Shown one piece after another: positions 22,716-33,490 of a DNA stretch of 64,000 bases. The stretch covers positions 7,812,001 through 7,876,000 of the forward strand of contig CAUJLY010000006.1 of assembly GCA_963281155.1 (NCBI GenBank). The letters are read 5' to 3'. The notes under the pieces are model-generated. The model ran no database searches. It had not been told where the DNA came from and saw only the letters and a program-made list of their open reading frames with translations. This DNA comes from Rhabditophanes sp. KR3021 (lineage: Eukaryota; Nematoda; Chromadorea; Rhabditida; Alloionematidae). Numbering within the stretch: position 1 is the first letter of the stretch; the number at the start of each line of letters is the position of its first letter. The position numbers and the translations under genes were made by a program.

Positions 22716-25694
22716 AGAAAGGAAAATTATTACCAATAATATATAAATATGAATGACTTTTGAAACATGTTTTTGTCTTCAAAACGTCCCTCCCGCAGAA
22801 TACCAATTCCTATTTCTACCACTGTCATCATCCAACATTTTGTTTAAATTAAGCAGTTGTAGTAATAGTTGTTCGTAGTATTTATGTGTGTTGTGAAAGG
22901 GATACAAATTATTTAACTGTGACTATATCACATTTACTATTTGTTTCTGTTTGCTTTTTTTAAATATGTAATCACCAAATAACATGAGGTATAAGACTTG
23001 TTCATAATCAACGGAAAGAGTGTTCGACCATTTCGTTGATTCTCATTTTGGATCACCTCGTGGTGTATTTCTGCACTTCTATTGTTGTTATATTGTTGAC
23101 CAGCACATAATCATATTATTAATAATAAATAATACATTTGGTATATTCATATATTTGTTATACTTTTACTTATCATTTTAATTTGCAACTTTTATCTTAA
23201 CTATATTTACTTTACACAATCATTCATATTATAAAGTCATTCACTAATACTACTGATTCATAATCACCGAATTAATCAAGTAAACTTTTAATGGATCGCT
23301 TTATCATTACAAAAATCCCATAACATTTTCTTTTCCATATAATTAAGCAAGTCATTAAATGATATATAATTTTTTGACTGAAAACTACTTCATAATTTTG
23401 GTTTTTACTTAATGTATAGTGGTAAATTATTTAGTTGTCGTGTTTACATAATTTGACTATTTATATAAAGATATATATTTGTATATACATATGTATATAT
23501 TTGTTTATATAAAATTATGCAAATGCTCCTTAGGCGATCGAATAATTGGTGATTTAATGAAGGTTAAACCTTTTAAAGATTTTGTTGGCAATAACACTCG
23601 TACTAATAAATACTACACACCTTCAGCCATTTTCTGCATATTTGAATAAATGTATTCCTTGATTCAATCAACTTTGATTTATTTAGTGTAAAATATATTA
23701 CAACATTATATCCTCACCAACCCTGTCATTTTTTAAAGGCAATTTTATAACCTTTCTCACTTTTGACTCAAAGTAAATTGATTTATATTTTTAATTATAT
23801 TCAAAGACGGCAAAGAGAGTCACTTTGAAATTGAGTAATTTAACCTTTCAAAGAGTATAATAAATAACACAATTCAGGGTATGTTTCAATCAAAAAATTA
23901 CCATGACTCATTCTGATGTCACTGTTGCCTTCGTGCACACATTCTAGTTGACCAAAATAATAGAGTTGTGGCGCGATGGTTACAAAAGAGAGATTTGGTT
24001 GTTTATTTACTATCTAGAAATAACTTTTTTGTCCATTTTTTAAATTCAAAATATTTCTCATAGTAATATGTACATCTGTTTGCATATTAAATAAATATGT
24101 TTTGTATTTTATTTTGTTATTTTTCACATGGTTTTTAGATATTTTCCATTTTGTATATTATTCACATATTATTCATTTGTCGTGATCTTTTTACCATTTG
24201 CGTATATCAATTTTTGATGTTAATACGACAATAAGTGCATTAGGCTTAGTAACATTCGATAAGTACTTTCAAAAATAGAGGTATGCGAATGACAAAATGG
24301 AATTGTTTAGTGGTTAGGCACCTTCAAAATCATCAAATACATCAGTTAGATACAAATGAGTGTAAATGAGTAAAACGGGGTTGTTAGATTTGAATCAGTG
24401 ATGTTCTTGACCAGATCAGTCATTATTTGGTTTGGGAAGTTTTGAGTTTACAAATTAACCGCACACTTTATTATGTACATATTCACTTTTATTTTCTTTC
24501 TTTGCTTATTATATTAGATTTGAGAAAGGTAAGTTGTGAAAGAATCACCTCACTTCTATATATAACAATTTACTAAGAGAGGTAATAAGGTAGAGGGCGC
24601 TCTGGCGCGGTCCACACATAGACACAAGACCTTCCACAGTGCATTTAACAAAGAATGCAGCTACACAATCAACTAGTACAGGCTCCTTTTTACAGCCATC
24701 TACGACCACAATATTACTTTCTTAATACAGACGTACGCACCTATATACTCATACACAAATTGCATTACACTGTCTTTTGTTTGGGCGTACAACTAATTGC
24801 CAATCACCGAGGAATGTGTTACAAGTAAAGTACAACATATTATCAACTATCATTATTAATCATGGTTAACTTCTTTTCTCTATGCATTTAAACATTTTGT
24901 TATCTCTTCTTTTTTGTAGATGATCTAGTCTTGAAAGTAATTCAACAATCGTTTTCATATCACATCCATCTCATTTTAAAAAAATTTTCACAAAAAATAT
25001 GTAAGTTGTTTATTAGTAACCCTAGGAATTACCCACTAACAGAATTTATATGTTAAATATCCTTCTAATAAATTATTATCCTAATTATGTCATCTTGAAA
25101 CAAACACTTTCATAGTTGTTTTATATTGTGATGCACCTTTGAAGTGGTTTTTTGTGTGCGTTGGACAAGTGATATCCTTTTGGACAGCTGTTTCATTAAA
25201 TTGCACAATGAGTTTGGAGGATAATATTGGTTTGTGCTATTTTTTAATAGCTCATTCCTGTCATTCTAAACCTTTTTAATGGGGATATATGGCACACTTA
25301 CGGGTTCAGCTACTAATGTAACATTGATTTGATATAACATCTTGTGAAGATCTATCATCTTGCGTCTTTTTATTATATCTTTAATCAGAACGAGGCAATA
25401 ATTATATATAATATACTCTTTAATATTTATAGTCAGTGGGTGCGTTTATCCCAGACAAACGCAGGCTTAACAGATAGCGATCGAGAGAATAATTTAGTGT
25501 ATCGCAATTTAGTTAATCATATCACCGACATAATTATTGTTGTCAAACGTCATTTTATCTGATACTAAAGGACTCTTTTAAAGCAACACGGAACCTGTCT
25601 GGAAGAGTATGTACATTCTGCGGTCATTCCATTAAACTGATATATTTTACCTTTAGAATAGAGCAAGAGAACTTTGTTAAAGCATTATTTAAAG
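22716..25694. other. 3 kb upstream region of the SH2D4-like gene
   Basis: AT-rich, with a tract of TATATA-type low complexity near 23460-23515. A GC-richer block at 24590-24840 ends in a possible donor (gtaaag), followed by acceptor ttttttgtag near 24920, a donor gtaagt at 25001, and acceptor acctttag at 25658. These look like noncoding 5' exons of the SH2D4-like gene. A coding-like frame at 25430-25562 is noted in the findings. No other gene is supported. Confidence 0.4.
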
Positions 25695-27486
25695 ATGGGT
25701 TTGTTACAAGATATTTTAGATAAGGCAAGGTTAAATGCTATAATTTAGTGATATTAATTGCTTATTTTAGATGTATGTGGAGCCAGAACTTCTGGCAGAA
25801 CTTGGTGAAGAGCAAAAGCAGTTACTGTTTTGCAAGATGAGGGACGAACAGGTCCGAAGATACAATGAGAATGAGGATATGTATGACAAGTGCTTGCGGG
25901 AAGGTACGATTGCTGCGAATATTCCAAGTACTAGACGAATCAGATGGCTTCAAGGCAAAGATGATAGAGTTTGGACTTGGGTTATGGGAGATGTGGAGTC
26001 CGAAAAGTCTGAAGATGATCTTGAGGAAGAAGAACAATTAAGATTAAAGGCCAAGAATTTGGCTGAGAAAGAGATGTCCATTGAATGGCTAATGAAAGCA
26101 GATAATATGAAGGACAACGAAAATTTGAGTGAAGAACAGTTGAAGAAAACACTTGGAAAAATGGAGATCATTCCTGAAGCTGTGAAAGAATATAATCCTA
26201 AGAACAGGGTTAGCTTTGAGCCAGCCTCACAATATATTAACAAGTCCCAAAATGGAAACAACGTACATAAATTCGTGCAGAGCAATGGGAATGAGAACAT
26301 TCCTGCACTGGATTTCAAAAAGGTGCAAAATGTTAATGGGACAATTCCTCGCTATCCCCCAGTCAAAAAAATTCCAGTTGATAAAAACGCTCAAATTCCA
26401 AACGATAAAAATGATAACTACTTAACAGCCAAAAATAACGTTGTTTCGAATGATGTCAATTTCAGTGATTCACCAAGCCATACCATGTTTGATCAAGAAT
26501 CTCTCGGTGTTAAAAATTTACTCAGCCAATTTGAAAGTTTCCCAACTCAGGGTAAAGTAAATGGTACTACAAATGGAAGTAGAGTTGCAAAACATACTAG
26601 CTCGGTGATTGGCAATGATGTGCCACTTGTTACGAAGCCTTCTATTCCGTTGGAACCAGATAATCTAGCTCCACTACTCAGCCAGCAGCCTCCTCTTCCT
26701 TCATCAATTGTCGCTAATGCTAAGGCAAAGTTGAAGATAATTGAACCGGAACTTCATCAACGCCAATCTCAGATCTTCGATAAATTAAAGGAGGAAAGAC
26801 AACGTATTAAGGTGCAAACTGAAATGGAATCTCAACGTCAACTCATGGAGTGGGAAGAACAAGAGAAACGCGCCAAGGAAGCAGAACAAAGAATAAGGGA
26901 TATTGCAATGAAGGCCCGTGAAGCCCATCGAAAACAAGAGCTCCGTACTTCTTCTTCGTTATTGACTGTATTAAATGGTTTAAACAAGAATATTTCTTTC
27001 AAGGAAGCAATCAAGAAACTCCCAAAGCTTCCAAAGCCTTCTGGTCGTGATGCAATTATCCAGTGGTTCAGAGACAGAGAATTGCCCGATGATGCTGGGC
27101 TAGATCCTAAAACGAAGCAACCGGCTATTTGGTTTCATGGAATTATTTCCAGAGATACTGCAGAGAAACTTTTGTTTAGAAAAGGAGCAGGATCCTTTTT
27201 GGTTAGAGTATCTGACAGAATTTGGGGGTATACTGTCTCATATTGTGTTGGTGATGGAACATTCAAACATTTCCTAATAGAAAGAATCGACATTGGGTAC
27301 CAATTTCTAGGTACAAACCAAGTTGTTCATAAAAAATTGTACGATTTGGTACAATATCATGAAACAGCTCCTGTCACCAGTTCGGGCAACGAAATCTTCA
27401 AATCAGCCATTGGCCAGCAAAATCGTATTCCTGACTACGCTGAATTATTTGAAGGATCCGCTAAGAAGCAATCGCAACTATTATAA
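25695..27486 (+). CDS. SH2 domain-containing protein of the SH2D4 type
   Basis: Cytoplasmic adaptor of the SH2D4A/B family, which in mammals acts in receptor and T-cell signalling (family knowledge). Exon 1 is 25695..25724 (MGLLQDILDK) and exon 2 is 25771..27486, giving 581 residues. The joined N terminus, ILDKMYVEPELLAELGEEQ, reproduces the conserved SH2D4 start. The 46 bp intron between them begins GC rather than GT (gcaagg ... ttattttag). Residues about 335-400 are a long charged helix (ERQRIKVQTEMESQRQLMEW and onward). The SH2 domain lies at about 463-559: WFHGIISRDTAEKLL, GSFLVRVSD with the phosphotyrosine-binding Arg, and a C-terminal LYDLVQYHE. No kinase domain is present, as expected. 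The poly(A) signal AATAAA is at 27639-27644. Confidence 0.9.
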
Positions 27487-29780
27487 CCTCCTCATTAGTA
27501 ACTATCAATATAATATTATATCCACTTTGCCACAGGCATTTTTACGGGACTAATCTTTAATGAATTATATTAACATTTTTTATTGCTTTATATGCACTAA
27601 TGATGATTTTATTTATTTATTGTACCAATTATCTAGCAAATAAAATTGTAATTTTGAAGCAAAATTTCTTATTATTATATAGCAATTGTGGTAGTGCCTT
27701 AAATATGTTCCTGTTCAGAAATAATTAAAATCTAAGTTTTAGAGAATTAACAAGTATGTATATTGCTTCCGATCTGGACGTTTGCTCCGGGGCTTGCGGG
27801 TTACAACCATGTTTGAATATTTTAGTCCTTAACTTTTTTATTCAGCTTTTTAGTAGATAGTATTGGTTTAGTTTTTTATTCTACGATCTAGGGATTAGTA
27901 TCTTTCTAGAAATCAATTGCTGAGTGATTTCTCAAAATAAGACAAACTATTGGTAATAGTATAAGTTCGGCAATCATAGCTGATCTGACCATTGAAGACT
28001 CTACGAATAAAAAATAAGTGCCAAATAAAAAGCTATAACACTTAGCGCGTTTTAAAAATTCAATGATAGGATACAAATAATCATAGTGGCCAATGTAAGT
28101 AATCCGAAATAATAGACGTCATGGAAAGGTCTAGTCTTATTAACAAATGGTTTATATGAAAAGGACATTAAAATATAAAATTAAAACAAAATTAAACTCA
28201 ACCCAATTAATTGTTATTCTTAATTAAAGTATATATTTAATGACTTTTTATTTGTTGATTATATTTAACAAACTCAGCTGGTTCTTTGCAATTCAGCATG
28301 TACTATGTTTTAAGGTCTACCGTTACAATTTCAGTTTATACGAGTAGTTCAAATTTATCTCACCTGTTAAAGTTTTACCTAATACATTTTCTTTTGCAAG
28401 TAAAAAATGACGTTTGTTTAATTAAATCTAACAACTGTTTAGCAATTTGCAAAAAGATAAAGTTCTATTGTCGTGTCAAATCACAATTCAGGCCATTTGC
28501 GTTTACATTAAATATTTATTATTATAAAAAGGTTTCTATAAAGCATTAATGTGTTTGATGAGCAAATCTTACTTTTTTTATATTTGACCAAAGTCACATT
28601 GTACATATTTTTTGTATGCAAATGAAATGTAATCTAACAAATAATGAATATTTATGTTAATGTTGTCTTGAAAAAATATCTATTCAATAGAAAAAAATAT
28701 ACAATGCTCAGTTCAACATGGGTTCTATACCAGTAGTTCGTATTATTAATAATATTGTCATCGTACACATTAATTGTACATTGTTTTTAGATTAAATATT
28801 TTGTCCAATATCAATTTCATGATAATTGAATTGTTTGTCTGAGTTATATTGGTACGTATTGTTTTCTATACCCTATTGCAATTAGGTTACTTTTAATTAT
28901 TTACTGAGTAGCTTTATTTTATTTATTTCATTACTATATCATTATTTTTCGTGTTGGATATTACGTAATTATATGACAGTTCAATGCTAGTTCTAAAAAT
29001 GGTCTTTGTACAAAAGGAATACAAAATGCCATCTAAATTTTGAATAGATGCCTCGATTATACAATAAATATATCTATATGAACCTTACGTAAAGATGGTT
29101 CATTCAATTTGCTGATTGATGACGCACAAATTCACTAATACAATCCTGCACGCCAAAACGCTTGCCACATCTTATACTAAGCTAAAATTGTGTGTATGTA
29201 AACGTATATAAAATGTGTATGTCTGTTGTTTGTGGTGATTGTACAGAGATCGACAAGGATAACATTAGAGAAATAGGCAGTGCAGAGAGTCGTCGCGGCG
29301 AGACATTGTCATGTTCTATGTCGTTGCAAGACGACGCCTTTTGCTTGTCTCAGTACTACTATTCTCCCTCCATATTAACTATTCTTGCTGAAACAATTTT
29401 ATTTAGTCATTTTGCGTCTTACGACTCGGTTGTGTGTTTTGTGTAGTTGGTAAATTTAAAACATATTTAACAATCATTTTCCTTTTATCATTAATCATAA
29501 AATTAAAGTTTCCGGAAAATATATTGTGAAGATACCCAGCAGATGTATGCGCATATATTCGCGTAAATTATTTTTTGCGTCCAATCAACATTCATCACAT
29601 TTAAATGCTTATACACAAACATAAATGACATTAAAAAGATAGTTTTTGGATTTGAAGAGGTTCAAAATTGGTTTAAATCATTCAATTTTCTTTCCCTATT
29701 AAACACTTCCTTTGCGTTATTTTTTGCGGCATTCGTTCTAAGATTTTATTTAAATAATTCGTTTTCTTTCTAGGATAAAT
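27487..29780. other. 2.3 kb region between SH2D4-like and zinc-motif genes
   Basis: Mostly AT-rich. Two GC-richer islands stand out: 27770-27815 (inside a 34-codon ATG frame starting at 27754) and 29250-29340 (upstream of the zinc-motif gene, probably promoter or 5' UTR, with TATATAAAA near 29203). A frame at 29192-29446 (+) overlaps this island but has no recognisable content. Confidence 0.4.
27639..27644 (+). terminator. poly(A) signal of the SH2D4-like gene
   Basis: AATAAA, about 150 bases after the stop codon. Confidence 0.5.
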
Positions 29781-32700
29781 ATGGTCGCAACAATAGGAAA
29801 AAAGAATGCACCTAGACGAATTAGCAAGCGTACAGGAGATTCTATTTCGCAGGAAGACAATGTTGAGAACAAAGACTTACTTGAGATTGCTGAGGAAGAA
29901 AGCATACCAAGGAAAAGAACCCGGTTATCCAGAGGATCTCAATCTGACAAAGACATGCCCCAACTTGTTATGGAAACTCCAGCACAATCAGTAATTGTCT
30001 CAAAACCTCCAGTTATTATGCCAAAAGTTTCTAGAAAAGCAGAGGAGCCAAAAAAGCATAAGGCTTGGACTTTATCAACATCTTCAGCTGGTCTGGAAAA
30101 GAACAAAGTAGAAGTAACCAAGCGTGCTCCAGTTTCTAAAGCAGATGATGAAATTTTAAATGTCGTTGAATCAGACAAAGTTGATTTAAGAGTAGATGAT
30201 TCAAAAGTAGATCTTCCGAAGTTAGCTATTTCAAGAGTGGCTGCTCCAAGAGTAGTTCTTCCAAGAGTAGCTCTTCCAAAAATGGGTCCCAAAGTTGTGG
30301 CCGAGAGTGTAGTTGGATCTGCTGTACCCACAAGCGTGTCTGATGAGCAAGTAAATGAGGTTACTGAGGAACCCATTAACATCGATGAGGAAGAAAAAGT
30401 CGAAGTGGCTGCTGCATCAAATGCCCAAAAGATTACAAATAAGCAAGAGATACAGCAAAACGAGGCTGCTACAATAGACGTAACTGCAGACCTTGAAGGA
30501 GTTGAGGGATTGGAACAAAACGAAGAGTACGTCGAAGTTGACAGTCACATCGTAATGAGTCCGGGTGGAACAACAGAATACATTCAAGTAGACAACGAGG
30601 AAATGATTGTCGAAGAAGAGTATTACGAGGAAGAGGCTGGAAATCACCTAATTCAACGTGTCCCGACAGGAGCAAGTGTTACTTTACGTGGAGTTAACAA
30701 ACCTCCGCCCCGTGGCATCCAACCCATTGAATCAAATGCCGAGGAATTTAACATTTTTGACCAAAAGCAAGTATGTTGCGGTGTTTGCGGAGAAATCGTT
30801 CCATTCGAAAATTTGATGGCTCATCATTTGCCTGAGCAACATCCTGAAATTATGACTAATTACGAGTCCGTTGATTTCGAAGAAGTTCCGTATTCTGAAT
30901 GGCTGAAGGAAAAGTTAAACACGAGCAAGTCAAAGATGAATAATCATCACGTCCATCCATCGAGCTATTCTCCAGGAGGTTCAAGAAGAGGGGATGGTAA
31001 CTTCATGTCTGGATCACGCCATACAAATGAACGTGTTCTCAGGAAAGTCTCCCAAGTGCGTGTCAATCCAAACGAAATGACAATTGCTCAGTTGGAAGTT
31101 GCCTTAAAGAAAAAAATGGTTGAGAAAATGGGTAGAAGAGTTCCTGTGAGTCTCGTTGACAAACAACATGCAAAGTGTGGAGTATGCCAAGCAATTGTTT
31201 CTTTAAACAAAAAGTTCGAAATCGTCCATCTTGTCAGACATTTTAATGCTTGGCATCCATCATCACATCGCTGCAGTGGGACTTGGCCTGGAATGAAGTG
31301 TGCTCCTCAGCAACCTGTGCAAAATGGAGGCGCAAAACCCCTCAGTAATGTCGATTTTGCCATTGTTGATGCAAACATTAATGCTACCGAAAACTTACAA
31401 TGTATTTGGTGTGGAATGGTAATGGATACATCTGTTTTGGCAATGCATTTCTATGAAGTGCATCCAAATGATGTTGAAGTTCCAAAGTGCCAGCTTTGTC
31501 TCCAAGAACTGGTGGTAAATGCTAGATTGACTGAAAAATTCAAGCAGGATTTTGACATTCTTTTGCCTGATGAATATCATTTCTTTTGCGGGAAGTTTCA
31601 AACAAAATATTCAACTGAAAAGGCCATGGAAAGAGGTAAGAAACACAATAAATTATTGTTAATCCAACTAATTATAGGTATCAGTGCGAAGTTAAAGCGA
31701 CTTGAAACAGGAAAGGATCAACCTGAAGAAAAAGAGGAAGATGAGGAAGCTGCTGTAGATGGAGCAAGTGGAAAGATTGCACCCGTTTCAGAGTGCTTCT
31801 CAAACAGTAGAATGGCTTTAGGAAGGAGATCCAAACCAAAGCGGCTTTTTGTGCAGCCATCTCTTAGACAAGCTGCCCCGGAAAATTCTAAATTTATAGA
31901 AGTGCTTTCAGAATGCCATTGGAAATGCAAACTGTGTGATGGTAACATCATGGCTGCAGTTATCAGTGCTGGAGCTATCAAGCACTTCCGTCAACTACAT
32001 GAAGCTGAAATAGACGAACTTCAAGTTGAGCTGTGTAAGGCAAGATTAAAGAAAGTGTCAGATGGTTGTATGGAATTCATTAATCCATCCATGATAGAAT
32101 GCAGTGTTTGCCAAATGACATATCCGCTACATAAGCCTTACAATATGTGTAGAGCAATCAGGCATCTAAAGGCAAAGCACCCTGAATATATGCCTGAATA
32201 TTGTAATGACAATGCAACCGAAGTCAAAGGAGTTGCTAATGAAACAGGGTGTGAGGAAGAAATCGAAGAAGTAGTTCCAGAATCTCATAATAATAGCCTT
32301 CATGCTTCTTCAACCCATGATCCAGACATGAAAATGGGAGAATTTGTGACAGACCCAGAAATATTGGCAGATTTAAGAATCAAGTTTGGAGTTGAGTTTG
32401 ACAAGGTCAAAAAATTCATCAATCCCGATGGCGAAGCCATGTATATTTTGATGACAGATGATCAGGAGTTGGATGAGAATACAATCAACAATCTGACCAA
32501 TCACCCAAACTCAGAAATAAAAGATGAAGATGAGCTCGCAAATTACAAAGAAATGGAAGAAGTTGAATTAGCTGAAGCCTTGGAGGAAGTAGAAGAACTT
32601 GAGGAAGTCGAAGGACTAGAGGAAGTTGAAGAAGTCGAAGGACTAGAGGAAGTTGAAGAAGTCGAAGGACTAGAGGGTGTTGAAGAAGTCGAAGGACTAG

Positions 32701-32792
32701 ACGAAGTTGAAGATGTCGCAGAACTAGAGGAAGTTGAAGAAGTCGAAGTAGAAAAAGAATACTCGCCAGAAATTGATCTTCTTGAAGACTAA
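29781..32792 (+). CDS. large nuclear-type protein with five unusual Cys/His zinc motifs and an acidic repeat tail
   Basis: The frame is open for 1003 codons, but a 42 bp intron with no stop and a length divisible by three (31636-31677, gtaaga ... attatag) is probably removed, giving 989 residues (exons 29781..31635 and 31678..32792). The ATG follows an acceptor (tttctag) by 7 bases. The N terminus is basic (RRISKRTGDS) and contains short RVALP-type repeats. Five Cys-x2-Cys ... His-x4/5-His units follow at roughly residues 331-356 (CGVCGEIV ... HHLPEQHPE), 465-497 (CGVCQAIV), 539-573 (CIWCGMVMD ... CQLC), 700-725 (CKLCDGNI ... HFRQLHE) and 758-790 (CSVCQMTY ... HLKAKHPEY). They look like related, atypical C2H2/BED-like fingers. 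The tail is Glu/Val repeats. It is likely a chromatin or nucleic-acid binding protein; I do not recognise a named family. Confidence 0.8.
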   Translation: MVATIGKKNAPRRISKRTGDSISQEDNVENKDLLEIAEEESIPRKRTRLSRGSQSDKDMPQLVMETPAQSVIVSKPPVIMPKVSRKAEEPKKHKAWTLSTSSAGLEKNKVEVTKRAPVSKADDEILNVVESDKVDLRVDDSKVDLPKLAISRVAAPRVVLPRVALPKMGPKVVAESVVGSAVPTSVSDEQVNEVTEEPINIDEEEKVEVAAASNAQKITNKQEIQQNEAATIDVTADLEGVEGLEQNEEYVEVDSHIVMSPGGTTEYIQVDNEEMIVEEEYYEEEAGNHLIQRVPTGASVTLRGVNKPPPRGIQPIESNAEEFNIFDQKQVCCGVCGEIVPFENLMAHHLPEQHPEIMTNYESVDFEEVPYSEWLKEKLNTSKSKMNNHHVHPSSYSPGGSRRGDGNFMSGSRHTNERVLRKVSQVRVNPNEMTIAQLEVALKKKMVEKMGRRVPVSLVDKQHAKCGVCQAIVSLNKKFEIVHLVRHFNAWHPSSHRCSGTWPGMKCAPQQPVQNGGAKPLSNVDFAIVDANINATENLQCIWCGMVMDTSVLAMHFYEVHPNDVEVPKCQLCLQELVVNARLTEKFKQDFDILLPDEYHFFCGKFQTKYSTEKAMERGKKHNKLLLIQLIIGISAKLKRLETGKDQPEEKEEDEEAAVDGASGKIAPVSECFSNSRMALGRRSKPKRLFVQPSLRQAAPENSKFIEVLSECHWKCKLCDGNIMAAVISAGAIKHFRQLHEAEIDELQVELCKARLKKVSDGCMEFINPSMIECSVCQMTYPLHKPYNMCRAIRHLKAKHPEYMPEYCNDNATEVKGVANETGCEEEIEEVVPESHNNSLHASSTHDPDMKMGEFVTDPEILADLRIKFGVEFDKVKKFINPDGEAMYILMTDDQELDENTINNLTNHPNSEIKDEDELANYKEMEEVELAEALEEVEELEEVEGLEEVEEVEGLEEVEEVEGLEGVEEVEGLDEVEDVAELEEVEEVEVEKEYSPEIDLLED
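32604..32738 (+). repeat. 27-bp in-frame tandem repeat (5 units)
   Basis: Units start at 32604, 32631, 32658, 32685 and 32712 and encode EVEGLEEVE with slight drift. Units 1 and 2 are identical, so the array is recent or homogenised. It lies in the acidic tail of the zinc-motif protein. Confidence 0.9.
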
Positions 32793-33490
32793 GACGAAAT
32801 GATAGACCAAGTTTTTGTTTTGCTTTAATAATCATAATTTTGAATAAGCTAATATTATTAATAATTAATCCAATAACTTTTTACTTCTTCTTAAAGGACA
32901 CTTTGTCTTTTTATTTATCAATTTTTTGTTTCTGTTATAAATACAATAATGTTTTTTATTAAAAATGTGTCGCTTGTCTACTTTCGTTTCTTCAGAACCT
33001 TAAATATTTGTATTAGCCGCTCCTCACAATTCTTTATAAAACTGATCTGACTGGTTTTTTTAAATTCAAAAATAATGGTTAAGGACATATTTAACTATTT
33101 ACGGGATTTAAGAATTAAATACATCAAATAAAGTGATCTGCTGTTATATGTAAATAAAATAACGTTTTGTCAATTGGTTGCTATAATTAAAATAATACGA
33201 TGTCAGTTTGTGATTCATAAATTTATTATTATTCTTTATTATTAGGTATTTATAATGTAGATTAGTAAAGTTAAAAATATATATTCGTTTGCAACTTTAA
33301 CACAAAAGTTTATGTACAAAGCAAGGTTATTTATAACTAGCGTTTGTTGTATATTAGTTAAATATTTATATAGAAACTTTTGTTATCGAGATTTTTGCCG
33401 TTTGAGAGAAAGCTGACATTTTAAATGATTGAATGATAATATTCAATAAAAATACATATATTTTAATTGCGTAGTAAATTTGTAAATTAA
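32793..33490. other. convergent 3' region
   Basis: Shared downstream region of the zinc-motif gene (+) and the ETS gene (-). Very AT-rich with several AATAAA-like strings on both strands (for example near 33126). No gene seen. Confidence 0.6.

Noticed and set aside
23460..23520. TATATA-type tract considered as a promoter or microsatellite
   Set aside because: Simple low complexity, far from any start codon.
30417..30675. Minus-strand frames opposite the zinc-motif gene
   Set aside because: Shadows caused by codon bias of the plus-strand gene.
32485..32835. Leu-rich minus-strand frame
   Set aside because: Mirror of the Glu/Val repeat tail of the zinc-motif protein.
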